DNA from: Cedecea neteri
GTDB taxonomy: Bacteria; Pseudomonadota; Gammaproteobacteria; Enterobacterales; Enterobacteriaceae
Reading direction: 5' to 3'
DNA: 64,000 bases
Assembly: GCF_000757825.1 (NCBI RefSeq)
Contig: NZ_CP009451.1
Coordinates: forward strand, 4,712,001 to 4,776,000
In this document: one piece after another, positions 11,402 to 19,621 of the stretch
Position numbering within the stretch: the first letter of the stretch is position 1
Layout of the letters: the number at the start of each line of letters is the position of its first letter
The notes under the pieces: generated by a model
Database searches by the model: none
What the model saw: the letters and a program-made list of their open reading frames with translations, nothing else
What the model was told of the DNA's origin: nothing
Position numbers and translations under genes: made by a program

Positions 11402-11728
11402 ATTAGCATATTTGATGCCAGGCGCGACATTGAATTTATTTATATTTAAAATCAATGAATTATTGTTCTTGGTGCCAATAGTTACATCATATATCCCGCT
11501 AAAAACTCGCCTGGATGCACTATTTTGGCGCTCTTTACAAAGCGATTGATCCTTTTTAGGGCAAAAAGAGCAGTTCAGATAGCTGGTAAACCGCTCGGAA
11601 GGCACCGTTTAATCCTGATAAAAATCACGGTTAGATCACATTTAAAATTTAATAAAATGAACATATATTTGTTTTTAAACAATAAATTGTCTTTATTTCA
11701 ATGTTGCGTTTTTGTTATGGCACAGGCT

Positions 11729-11756
11729 TTGCAGATTGTACATACAATGCTATACA
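11729..11756 (+). promoter_or_regulatory. Sigma-70-type promoter with HutC operator in its spacer
   Basis: TTGCAG (11729-11734) and TATACA (11751-11756) are separated by 16 bp. The spacer is filled by ATTGTACATACAAT (11735-11748), an inverted repeat of the HutC TGTA-N2-TACA type. A repressor bound there would directly block the promoter of the transporter/lyase operon, tying it to histidine utilisation. Transcription would begin near 11763, about 50 bases before the first gene. Confidence 0.72.
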
Positions 11757-11814
11757 TAGCTTTTTTACGCAGCCGTTCATTTCTTCGGCAGCCAGATGAC
11801 CATGAGGCGTAGCG

Positions 11815-12912
11815 ATGATTACTTTCAACAATGTGACCAAGTTTTACGACGACGGAACGGTCGTGGTGGATGGACTGAACCTGACCGCACCCGGCGGCAA
11901 AATCACCGTGCTGGTAGGCCCTTCAGGCTGCGGGAAAACGACGTCACTGCGGATGATTAATCGGCTGATTGAGCCGTCCTCCGGCGAAATCCTGCTTAAC
12001 GGCGAGTCCACCGCAGAAATGGACGTGGTGCAGCTGCGTCGGCGCATCGGCTACGTTATCCAGAATGCGGGCCTGTTCCCTCACAAAAACATTATCGACA
12101 ACATCGCCACCACGGCGATCCTCAACGGCATGGCCAAGGCCAAAGCCCGCGCAAGAGCAGGCGAGCTGCTTGAGGTCGTTGGCCTGGCTCCGCAGCTGGC
12201 AAAGCGCTATCCGTGGCAGCTTTCTGGCGGGCAGCAGCAGCGCGTGGGGGTTGCCCGTGCGCTGGCCGCTGACCCGGAGTTTATGCTGATGGATGAACCC
12301 TTCAGCGCCGTGGACCCGGTGGTGCGCGATCAGCTGCAGGAAGAGTTCCTGCGCATTCAGAAAGAAGTCAGCAAAACCATCATTATGGTGACTCACGATA
12401 TCGATGAGGCGATGAAGCTGGGCGACCTGGTGGCGGTGCTGAAGCCCGGTGGGAAGCTGGGGCAGATGGCCTCGCCGGGGGAGCTGCTTAACGCGCCACA
12501 AAGTGATTTCGTGGCCGATTTTATTGGCCGTGACCGGGGTTACCGCAAGCTGAGTTTCTACAATTCAGGGCCGCTGGCGTCGATGCAGACGGAGCCGACT
12601 GCCGAGGTCGGCACGCCGATTGAAATGGCGCGCAACATTGCGGTGCAGCGCTGGCTGCTGGTGACCCGCGAAGGTAAAGCCTGCGGCTGGTTTGACACCC
12701 ATCAGCAGGTCGAGGCCGTTGTCCCCGAACACATTAATCTGGGCGCCACCTTTTACCCGCAAAGCGGCACGCTGCGCCAGATGCTGGACTCCGCGCTCAG
12801 CTCACCGTGCCACCGCGCCGTGGTGATTGACGACCGCGCCGAAGTGCTGGGCACGCTGGGGTTGGATCACGTGCTGGACGCGTGTAAATCCATGGCGCGG
12901 GAGGCGGTATGA
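11815..12912 (+). CDS. Betaine-type ABC transporter, ATP-binding protein
   Basis: This 365-aa ATPase is of the OpuC/ProV/YehX class. It has Walker A GPSGCGKTTS (residues ~34-43), signature LSGGQQQRVGVARAL, Walker B FMLMDEPFSAVDP and the H-loop MVTHDIDEA. Residues ~270-365 form a degenerate CBS-like region, as in osmoprotectant importer ATPases. It powers uptake through the two permeases that follow; its stop overlaps the start of the next gene by 4 bp. ProU-family transporters import betaines, carnitine, choline and, in the HutXWV and EgtUV branches, histidine or ergothioneine. With hut genes next door, a histidine-related quaternary amine is the most attractive substrate (inference). Confidence 0.93.
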   Translation: MITFNNVTKFYDDGTVVVDGLNLTAPGGKITVLVGPSGCGKTTSLRMINRLIEPSSGEILLNGESTAEMDVVQLRRRIGYVIQNAGLFPHKNIIDNIATTAILNGMAKAKARARAGELLEVVGLAPQLAKRYPWQLSGGQQQRVGVARALAADPEFMLMDEPFSAVDPVVRDQLQEEFLRIQKEVSKTIIMVTHDIDEAMKLGDLVAVLKPGGKLGQMASPGELLNAPQSDFVADFIGRDRGYRKLSFYNSGPLASMQTEPTAEVGTPIEMARNIAVQRWLLVTREGKACGWFDTHQQVEAVVPEHINLGATFYPQSGTLRQMLDSALSSPCHRAVVIDDRAEVLGTLGLDHVLDACKSMAREAV

Positions 12913-13553
12913 AATTTGACTGGCTGTGGGCGCAAAGCGACAAAATCTTTCATTTACTGCTGTGGCACCTTTATCTCTCGGTCACGCCAATCCTGATTGG
13001 CCTGCTGTTGGCGATCCCGGCCGGCTGGTTGGTGAACAGCATGCCTCGCGTAAAGGGCGTCATCCTTAACCTGTTCGGGCTGCTGTACACCATCCCGTCC
13101 CTGGCGCTGTTTGTGCTGCTGCCGCCGTTGCTCAATACGCAAATCCTTGACCCGATTAACGTGGTGGTGGCGCTGACCATTTATAGCTTTGCGCTGCTGG
13201 TCAGAACGGTGTGTGACGGGCTGGACTCGGTGCCCACTGACACCCGGCAGTCCGCTTTTGCCCTCGGCTATAAGCCGATACATCAGTTTTTCCAGGTTGA
13301 CCTGCCGCTGGCGGTGCCGGTCATTGGTTCCGGGATGCGCGTGGCCGTGGTTTCCAACGTCAGTATTGTTTCCGTCGCCGCGCTGATAGGTGCCCCGCAG
13401 TTGGGGTCGCTGTTTACCCAGGGGTTTCAACTGCAGTTTCTGACGCCGATTATTGCCGGCATCGTGCTGTGTATCGTGCTGGCTTTCGTCCTTGACTGCG
13501 TGGTCGTCGCCGTCACCCGCTCTTTAAGCCGCTGGCAGCCAATAAGGGGATAA
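12909..13553 (+). CDS. Betaine-type ABC transporter, permease 1
   Basis: This 214-aa inner-membrane protein has about five or six transmembrane segments. The binding-protein-dependent transport loop (EAA-like) is seen in ALGYKPIHQFFQVDLPLAVPVIGSGMR around residues 117-143. It overlaps the ATPase gene by 4 bp (ATGA) and is followed after 3 bp by a second permease, the arrangement of YehWXYZ/OpuC systems with two different permeases. Confidence 0.92.
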   Translation: MKFDWLWAQSDKIFHLLLWHLYLSVTPILIGLLLAIPAGWLVNSMPRVKGVILNLFGLLYTIPSLALFVLLPPLLNTQILDPINVVVALTIYSFALLVRTVCDGLDSVPTDTRQSAFALGYKPIHQFFQVDLPLAVPVIGSGMRVAVVSNVSIVSVAALIGAPQLGSLFTQGFQLQFLTPIIAGIVLCIVLAFVLDCVVVAVTRSLSRWQPIRG

Positions 13554-13556
13554 TGT

Positions 13557-14237
13557 ATGTCTGACTGGTTCTTTACGCTCAGCCACTGGTATGGCGATGA
13601 CGGTATTCTCCCGCTGCTGGCACAGCACATTGGCTACAGCGCCGTGGCGCTGGCGATAGCGATTGCCATTGCTTTTCCGGTGGGCTGCTACACCGGCCAT
13701 ACCGGTAAGGGCGAAGCGCTGCTGATTGGCACCACCAACGCGCTGCGCTCGCTGCCTTCGTTTGGCCTGATTATCCTGCTGGTTATCCTGATGGCGGGCT
13801 ATTTCGAGTCGGATATGGCCTTTATTCTCCCGTGCATCATCGTGCTGGTGGTGCTGGCGCTGCCGCCGATAGCGCTCGGCGTGCATGCGGGCATCCGCTC
13901 CGTTGACCCGAGCGTGCATGATGCCGCCAAAGGCATTGGCCTGACGCCGTTCCAGGTGCTGACGCAGGTTGAGCTTCCGTGCGCCACGCCGCTCATTCTC
14001 TCCGGCATTCGCAGCGCCACGCTGCAGATTATCTCTACCGCCACCATCGCGGCCTATGTCTCGCTGGGCGGCCTTGGCCGATTAATTATCGATGGCCGTG
14101 CGGCCAACGATTTTGCGCAGATGACCGCCGGCGCGGTGCTGGTTGCCGTGCTGGCGCTGCTTGTGGATGTGTTCTTTTCCCTTTCGGTGAAGTATGTGGT
14201 TTCCCACGGTATTTCCCGACGTATCAAAACCCAGTGA
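13557..14237 (+). CDS. Betaine-type ABC transporter, permease 2
   Basis: The product is 226 aa and homologous to the preceding permease. Transmembrane segments alternate with a coupling loop (AKGIGLTPFQVLTQVELPCATPLILSGIR, residues ~122-150), and the C-terminal part includes AAYVSLGGLGRLIIDG, which is characteristic of OpuC-type permeases. It partners with permease 1 to form the heterodimeric channel. Confidence 0.92.
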   Translation: MSDWFFTLSHWYGDDGILPLLAQHIGYSAVALAIAIAIAFPVGCYTGHTGKGEALLIGTTNALRSLPSFGLIILLVILMAGYFESDMAFILPCIIVLVVLALPPIALGVHAGIRSVDPSVHDAAKGIGLTPFQVLTQVELPCATPLILSGIRSATLQIISTATIAAYVSLGGLGRLIIDGRAANDFAQMTAGAVLVAVLALLVDVFFSLSVKYVVSHGISRRIKTQ

Positions 14238-14270
14238 TGTTGAGCCCGTTAATTACACAAGGTGAACGCG

Positions 14271-15155
14271 ATGAATATGAAGAAACGTTGTTTGACGCTG
14301 TTGAGTGCCGCGATGCTGTCCGTTGTTTCCTCCGCGTGGGCGGCGGACTCGGGCCAGAAGGTGATTATTGGCTCGGCTGATTTCCCGGAAAACCAGCTGC
14401 TGGCGACGATTTATGCCGGGGCCCTGGAAGCGCAAAACATCCCCGTGGAGAAGAAGCTGAATATCGGCAGCCGCGAAGTCTACATTCCGGCTCTGCTCGA
14501 CGGCTCCATTAACGTTATCCCTGAATACAGCGGCGCGCTGCTGAGCTACCTGGACGCCAATAATAAAGCGCACAGCTCTGATGAAGTGGCGACCGCGCTG
14601 GCGACGAAGCTGCCGGCAAAAGTGAAAATGCTGCACACCGCCGTGGCGCAAAACAGCGACGTTATCGCCGTGACCAAAAAAACGGCGGATAAATACCAGC
14701 TCAAAACCATTGATGACCTGAAGCCTCACGCGGCAGAACTCATCCTGGGTGGCCCGGCAGAATGGAAAACTCGCCATGAAGGCGTGCCGGGGCTTAAAGA
14801 AGTCTATGGCCTGAACTTCAAGAGCTTCAAAGTGCTGGATGTCGCAGGCCCGCTGACGCTGACCGCGCTGAAAAATAATCAAATCCAGGCGGCTGACTTA
14901 ACGTCCACTACGCCGGAAATTCAGAAAGATCATCTGGTGGCGCTTGCCGATCCGAAAAACCTGTTTGCGGCACAAAACATCGTCCCGATTGTCGCCACCG
15001 CCACGCTGAACCCGACGATTGAGAACACGCTGAACAAAGTGTCTGCGCAGCTAACCACCGCAGATTTGATTGCCATGAACGGGCAGCTTGCCGAATTCGC
15101 CAGCATTGATGACGTGGCTCATCAGTGGCTGGTTAAACATGGCCTGAGCAAGTAA
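14271..15155 (+). CDS. Betaine-type ABC transporter, periplasmic binding protein
   Basis: The product is 294 aa from the ATG at 14271, preferred over the GTG three codons upstream because AAGG lies 8 bases before it and MNMKKRCLTLLSAAML..AWA is then a standard signal peptide. It belongs to the OpuAC/ProX-like family: IGSADFPENQLLATIYAGALE near the mature N-terminus and NVIPEYSGALLSYLD around residue 80 are typical. These proteins bind quaternary ammonium groups in an aromatic cage. Modelling the cage and a possible imidazole pocket would test the proposed hercynine/ergothioneine ligand. Confidence 0.92.
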   Translation: MNMKKRCLTLLSAAMLSVVSSAWAADSGQKVIIGSADFPENQLLATIYAGALEAQNIPVEKKLNIGSREVYIPALLDGSINVIPEYSGALLSYLDANNKAHSSDEVATALATKLPAKVKMLHTAVAQNSDVIAVTKKTADKYQLKTIDDLKPHAAELILGGPAEWKTRHEGVPGLKEVYGLNFKSFKVLDVAGPLTLTALKNNQIQAADLTSTTPEIQKDHLVALADPKNLFAAQNIVPIVATATLNPTIENTLNKVSAQLTTADLIAMNGQLAEFASIDDVAHQWLVKHGLSK

Positions 15156-15164
15156 GGGCGCACA

Positions 15165-16724
15165 ATGACAAGACAAACTGGCTCCTCCGCTCACCTGCAT
15201 CAGGCCGTGACCCTGGGCAGAGCGCAGACCACTATCGAAGAGTTAGTGCGCATTGCCGACGGGGCTCCGGTCGCGCTGGCCGAAGAAGCGCTGGCGAACA
15301 TGGACAGCGTGAGCGGCTATATTCGCCGGGCAATAGATGAAGGGCAGGTAATTTACGGGCTGACCACAGGGGTGGGTGATTTGGTGACGGAGCGCCTGTC
15401 TGCCGATCAGATTGCCAGCGTGCAGCTGAACATGCTGCGCAGCCACGCCTGTGGAATGGGGCCAGATTTGTCGGGGCGTGAAGTGCGCGCGATGATGGCA
15501 GTGATGCTGAAGTCGCTGCTGCAGGGCTACAGCGGCGTTAGCGCCGGGCTGGCGAAACGCATGGCCGAAATGCTTAACCGCCAGGTCACGCCCTGGTCGC
15601 CTGCGGGCGGCTCGGTTGGCTATTTAATTGCGACGGCGCATATCGGCCTCTCTCTCTTTGGGGAAGGGAAGTGTTGGTATCAGGGCGAGCTTTTGCCGTC
15701 CGCCGAAGCCCTGGCAAAGGCGGGCATTGCCCCTCGAATCCCTGGCCCGCGTGAAGGTCATGCCCTGATAAGCGGCACCTATGAAATCACCGGGCTGGCG
15801 TGCCTGGCCGTGCATGATTTTGAGCGCCTGTTGCCGGTGGCGGATATGGCGGGGGGCATGTGCCTTGAAGCGCTGAAGGGCAACACCCGTGGCTACGACG
15901 CAAGGCTGCACGCCCTGCGTCCGCACGACGGGCAGCAAAAAACCGCCGCGATTTTGCGCCGCTTGCTCAGCGGCAGCGAGATCTTTGCCCGCTACCGCGA
16001 CCACCGCGTACAGGATGCTCTGAGCCTGCGCTGTATTCCGCAAATCCACGGCGCGGTGCGCGACCAGCTCGCCCATTGCCGCCAGATTGTCACCATCGAG
16101 CTGAACTCGGTCACCGACAACCCGGTCTTCCTTATCGAAGACGACGCGCTGGTTATTCTTCCCGGCGGCAACGGCCACGGTGCCCCGCTGGCGCTGGCAT
16201 TGGATTCTCTGGCGATAGCCATTGCCCAGGTCAGCACGGCGTCTCAGGCTCGATCCGATCGTATTACCAACGTGCACCTGAGCGGCCTGCCGGCGTTCCT
16301 GGTTGGCAGAAGCGGCGCTAACTCCGGCATGATGATCCCGCCTTACGTTGCCGCCGCGCTGGCAGGGGATAACCGCAGCCTGGCCGCGCCGTCCAGCGTG
16401 CATACCGTCACCACCTGCGCCGGGCAGGAAGACCATATCAGCATGGGCGTTTCTTCGGCTCGCAAGGCGCTGCAGGCGGTGAGCAATGCGGTGGATATCG
16501 TTGCCATCGAGCTGCTGTGTGCCAGCCAGGCGCTGGAGTTCCATCGCCCGCTGCGTGCCTCCGTCGGCGCGGAGTTGACGCTGGGCATGGTGCGCGAGCT
16601 TGTGCCGTTCCGCGAGACGGACACCGCGCTGTACCCGGACATGCATGCCGTGCGGGATTTGATTGCCGAAGGCGAGCTGAGCCAAAGGCTGCTCTCCCTT
16701 ATTGAGGAGTCAGAACATGAGTGA
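15165..16724 (+). CDS. Histidine ammonia-lyase homologue lacking the MIO triad (candidate ergothionase/hercynine lyase)
   Basis: This 519-aa protein is clearly of the aromatic amino acid lyase family. It has VIYGLTTGVG (HAL YGVNTGFG), SHACG, QDALSLRCIPQIHG, NSVTDNPVF, GGNGHGAPLALALDSLA, GANSGMMIPP and QEDHISMG. The segment that in HAL is GSVGASGDLAPLAH reads G149-S-V-G152-Y153-L-I-A-T-A-H159, exactly three residues shorter. The Ala-Ser-Gly that cyclises to the electrophilic MIO group is therefore missing, so ordinary deamination of histidine is unlikely. The rest of the fold and active-site scaffold is intact, so the protein is not decayed. As I recall, ergothionase eliminates trimethylamine from ergothioneine without MIO; the betaine-type transporter upstream fits such a substrate. 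The stop overlaps the next start (ATGAGTGA). Confidence 0.85.
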   Translation: MTRQTGSSAHLHQAVTLGRAQTTIEELVRIADGAPVALAEEALANMDSVSGYIRRAIDEGQVIYGLTTGVGDLVTERLSADQIASVQLNMLRSHACGMGPDLSGREVRAMMAVMLKSLLQGYSGVSAGLAKRMAEMLNRQVTPWSPAGGSVGYLIATAHIGLSLFGEGKCWYQGELLPSAEALAKAGIAPRIPGPREGHALISGTYEITGLACLAVHDFERLLPVADMAGGMCLEALKGNTRGYDARLHALRPHDGQQKTAAILRRLLSGSEIFARYRDHRVQDALSLRCIPQIHGAVRDQLAHCRQIVTIELNSVTDNPVFLIEDDALVILPGGNGHGAPLALALDSLAIAIAQVSTASQARSDRITNVHLSGLPAFLVGRSGANSGMMIPPYVAAALAGDNRSLAAPSSVHTVTTCAGQEDHISMGVSSARKALQAVSNAVDIVAIELLCASQALEFHRPLRASVGAELTLGMVRELVPFRETDTALYPDMHAVRDLIAEGELSQRLLSLIEESEHE

Positions 16725-17913
16725 AGCTTTACAGCCGCTAAAAGGCATCAGAGTGCTTGATCTATCCCGCGTGCTGGCCGGCCCGTGGTGCGCTTCCTTA
16801 CTGAACGATCTGGGGGCCGAAGTCATCAAGATTGAGATGCCGGGCAGCGGGGATGACTCCCGCAGCTTCACCCCCCACATTGCCGGGGAAAGCAGCTACT
16901 TCATGCAGCTTAACCACGGCAAAAAAAGCGTCACCCTGGATTTAAAAGCCCCGGAGGGGTTAGCCATCCTCAAGCAGCTGGTGGCGCAGGCCGACGTGCT
17001 GGTGGAAAACTTCCGGCCGGGCGTAACCAAACGCCTCGGCATCGACTACCCGACGCTGCAGGAGATTAATCCGCGGCTGGTTTATGCCAGCATTTCCGGG
17101 TTTGGGCAGCAAGGGGCGATGGCGCACAAAGCCGCTTACGACCACATCGTGCAGGCCTATGGCGGCATTATGCAGGTCACCGGCTGGGCGGAAGGGGAGC
17201 CAACCCGAGTTGGCGATGCCATTGGTGACGTGGTCGCCGGGCTGTACGGCAGTTGGGCGGTGCTTGCCGCGCTGCTGCAGCGCGGGATCGGCGGCCAGGG
17301 GCAGCATCTTGATGTCTCGATGCTGGATACCATGGTGACGATGCAAATGGTTTCCCTTACCCAGTGGATTGGCGGCCAGCCTCCCGCCGGGCGGCTCGGG
17401 AACGCGCATCCTATCAGTGCCCCGATGGACAGCTATCCTGCTCAGGATGGCCACATCGTGATTGCGGTCGCCAACGACAAGCTGTTCCGCCAGCTTTGCT
17501 CGGCGATGGAAAAGCCCGAGCTGGCGAGCGATCCGCTGTATCTCACGGACCCGCTGCGCCTGGCTAACCAGCAGCCGCTTCGTGTAGAAATAGAGCGCTG
17601 GCTGGCTGATAAAACCGTCAATGATGCGCAGGCCATTCTAGACAGCGCAGGCGTTCCGGCCTCCGCCGTTCTGCGCCTCGATCAAATCCTTACCAGTGAT
17701 TATGCGCGAGAGCGCGAGCTTGTTAAGCAGGTGAAACACCCGACGGCAGGCAACATATCTATTGTTCCGCAGCCGGTGAAAATGAGCGCCATGACGGCAG
17801 AGCCCGCGCTGGTGCCGCCTGCGCTGGGCGAACATACGGCAAGCGTGCTGCAAGAATTACTGGCGATCGACGAGGCAACGCTTAAGCAGTTAAAGGCGCA
17901 GGGCGTAATTTAA
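16717..17913 (+). CDS. Family III (CaiB/BaiF/Frc-type) CoA-transferase
   Basis: The product is 398 aa from the ATG at 16717, which has GAGGAG 7 bases upstream; an in-frame TTG five codons earlier is less likely. Typical motifs are GIRVLDLSRVLAGPW at the N-terminus, GAEVIKIE, LNHGKKSVTLDLK and VENFRPGV. The catalytic aspartate is predicted at D171 in GDAIGDVVAG. Such enzymes move CoA between carboxylic acids through a glutamyl/aspartyl-anhydride mechanism. It is translationally coupled to the lyase gene upstream, so it probably activates the lyase product or a related acid as a CoA thioester (inference). Known relatives act on carnitine, formate/oxalate, bile acids and phenyllactate. Confidence 0.92.
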   Translation: MSEALQPLKGIRVLDLSRVLAGPWCASLLNDLGAEVIKIEMPGSGDDSRSFTPHIAGESSYFMQLNHGKKSVTLDLKAPEGLAILKQLVAQADVLVENFRPGVTKRLGIDYPTLQEINPRLVYASISGFGQQGAMAHKAAYDHIVQAYGGIMQVTGWAEGEPTRVGDAIGDVVAGLYGSWAVLAALLQRGIGGQGQHLDVSMLDTMVTMQMVSLTQWIGGQPPAGRLGNAHPISAPMDSYPAQDGHIVIAVANDKLFRQLCSAMEKPELASDPLYLTDPLRLANQQPLRVEIERWLADKTVNDAQAILDSAGVPASAVLRLDQILTSDYARERELVKQVKHPTAGNISIVPQPVKMSAMTAEPALVPPALGEHTASVLQELLAIDEATLKQLKAQGVI

Positions 17914-17929
17914 CCGGCGGAGAACGTAA

Positions 17930-18823
17930 ATGGTGCAAATAAAGAAAGTGGCGGTGGTCGGGGCCGGAACGATGGGCGCGCGAATCACCGTTGTTATGGC
18001 GAGGGCGGGCTACCGCGTTAGCCTGTGGTCGCGTTCTGAATCAACGCTTGATAAAGCTCGAACTATTGTGGACTCGCTCGCTGCCAGCGAAAACGTGGCA
18101 TTCACGACGTCGCTGGAGGCTTGCCTGGCCGACGCTGACCTGGTTTCTGAAAACGTGGCCGAGGACGTGGCGCTGAAACAGCGCGTGCTGAATGACATCG
18201 AACAGCAGGTTAGCGCTGACTGCGTGATAACCACCAACACCTCAAGCGTGTCCATCACGCTGCTGGCGTCGGCCCTGAGCCAGCCGCAGAGGCTGATCGG
18301 CATGCACTGGTTTAATCCGGCGGACACCATGCCGATGATCGAGATTGTGCGCGGTGAAAACACGGCGGACGAGGTCTGCCTGCGGGTGCGGGATATTTGC
18401 CAGCAGCTGGGCAAAGAGACGATCACCGTTAATCAGGATATTCCGGGCTTTATTATCAACCGGCTGCAGTACGCGATGCTGCGCGAGGCGCTTTATCTGG
18501 TGGATGCCGGGATTGGTTCTGTGGAGGATGTCGACCGTGCGGTGCAGAGAACCCTTGCTCCGCGCTGGGCGGCGATGGGGCCGATGAAGCTGATGGATTT
18601 TGCCGGGCTGGATACGGTGGAAAAAGTCGCCGGGATCTTGCTGCCTGCGCTGGATAACAGCAGCCAATTACCTGCCTGGCTGAAAGAGAAGGTGGCCGAC
18701 AACAAACTCGGCGTAAAAAGCGGCGAGGGCTTTTATGCCTGGACCGCTGAGGCAGCCTCAGCCGCAATGCGCAAGCGTGATGAAACGGTCAGGCACCTGA
18801 CCGGGAGCAATGAGCATGAGTGA
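17930..18823 (+). CDS. 3-hydroxyacyl-CoA dehydrogenase family protein
   Basis: The product is 297 aa. The N-terminal Rossmann fold contains GAGTMGARI (residues 11-19). The conserved TNTSSVSIT and GMHWFNPADTMPMIEI (catalytic His in HWFNP) match 3-hydroxyacyl-CoA dehydrogenases, and the C-terminal helical domain carries DIPGFIINRLQYAMLREAL. It would oxidise a 3-hydroxyacyl-CoA (or a 3-hydroxy acid, as L-carnitine dehydrogenase does) with NAD+. The gene follows the CoA-transferase by 16 bp and overlaps the enoyl-CoA hydratase gene by 8 bp, so the three act together. The real substrate is unknown. Confidence 0.9.
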   Translation: MVQIKKVAVVGAGTMGARITVVMARAGYRVSLWSRSESTLDKARTIVDSLAASENVAFTTSLEACLADADLVSENVAEDVALKQRVLNDIEQQVSADCVITTNTSSVSITLLASALSQPQRLIGMHWFNPADTMPMIEIVRGENTADEVCLRVRDICQQLGKETITVNQDIPGFIINRLQYAMLREALYLVDAGIGSVEDVDRAVQRTLAPRWAAMGPMKLMDFAGLDTVEKVAGILLPALDNSSQLPAWLKEKVADNKLGVKSGEGFYAWTAEAASAAMRKRDETVRHLTGSNEHE

Positions 18824-19577
18824 TATTCTCTCCCGCGTGGACGGCGCTGTTGCCGTGGTCACCCTCAACAGGGCGCAAAAATATAACGCGCTAACCGCTG
18901 AAATGCTGGATGAGCTGGTCAGCACGCTAAAGGAGCTGGACGGGCGAGCGGACGTCAGAGCGATAGTTCTGTTTGGCTCCCCCAAAGCCTTCTCTGCCGG
19001 AGCGGATACCGGCACGCTGGCTTCCGCTTCGGCAACGACGCTGTGGCGCAGTGGGTTTAGCGAGAAGTGGGACAGGGTCGCGGAAATCGAAACGCCGCTG
19101 ATTGCCGCCGTCTCCGGCTACGCCCTCGGCGGAGGGCTGGAGCTGGCGCTGCTGTGCGACATGATTATCGCCGATCAAAGCGCGGTCTTCGGCCTGCCGG
19201 AAAGCCACATCGGTATTATTCCCGGCGCGGGTGGTACGCAGCGGCTGGTGCGCGCCGTCGGCAAGTCGCTGGCGATGGACATGCTATTGAGCGGCAGAAG
19301 AATTGACGCGCAGGAAGCCCTGCGTGCCGGGCTTGTCAGCCGCGTGACGGATTCACTTGAGGAGCAGGCGTTAATATTGGCAAATCAGGTGGCTAAAGCC
19401 GCGCCGCTGGCGGCGATGATGATTAAAAAAGCCGTGGCGGCGAGCTATGAAATGCCGCTCAGCGCAGGCGTGGCCTATGAAAGATCGCTCTCTGCTTTGA
19501 TAGCCGACAGTGAGGACAGGGCGGCCGGGCTGGCGGCGTTTAAAAATAAGCAGTCGCCTGAGTTTAAGGGGCGATAA
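18816..19577 (+). CDS. Enoyl-CoA hydratase/isomerase family protein
   Basis: The product is 253 aa from ATG 18816, whose ATGAGTGA overlap with the previous stop repeats the pattern at 16717; an ATG two codons earlier is also possible. The crotonase signatures are AFSAGADTGTL (oxyanion hole), GYALGGGLELALLCDM and GLPESHIGIIPGAGGTQRL. Both catalytic glutamates of hydratases (in GGLELA and LPESH) are present, so it should be an active hydratase. It completes a transferase-dehydrogenase-hydratase set without a thiolase. It is the last gene of the rightward operon before a shared terminator. Confidence 0.91.
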   Translation: MSDILSRVDGAVAVVTLNRAQKYNALTAEMLDELVSTLKELDGRADVRAIVLFGSPKAFSAGADTGTLASASATTLWRSGFSEKWDRVAEIETPLIAAVSGYALGGGLELALLCDMIIADQSAVFGLPESHIGIIPGAGGTQRLVRAVGKSLAMDMLLSGRRIDAQEALRAGLVSRVTDSLEEQALILANQVAKAAPLAAMMIKKAVAASYEMPLSAGVAYERSLSALIADSEDRAAGLAAFKNKQSPEFKGR

Positions 19578-19593
19578 GCTGAAGTAGAGGTGA

Positions 19594-19621
19594 AACCGGC
19601 AGCCAGTCTGCCGGTTTTTTT
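19594..19621. terminator. Bidirectional terminator between the enoyl-CoA hydratase gene and hutD
   Basis: AACCGGCAG / CTGCCGGTT forms a 9-bp stem with a 5-base loop, followed by a T tract on the plus strand. It lies between converging genes; the hutD stop codon sits in the T tract. Confidence 0.88.

Larger units (their letters stand above)
11320..11814. other. Divergent hut promoter region
   Basis: This 495-bp gap separates hutU (leftward) from the ABC transporter operon (rightward). It is AT-rich in the middle (about 11400-11480 and 11630-11700) and contains one HutC-like palindrome near each gene. I find no gene in it. Confidence 0.7.

Noticed and set aside
15609..15641. Possibility that the missing MIO triad is a sequencing error or frameshift
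   Set aside because: The frame is continuous, the change is exactly three codons shorter and the following residues (YLIAT for DLAPL) are substituted too; the frame rejoins the family consensus at once. A single error cannot explain it.
15624..16685. 353-codon minus-strand frame opposite the MIO-less lyase gene
   Set aside because: Shadow of a conserved coding region with high-GC codon structure; product has no family features.
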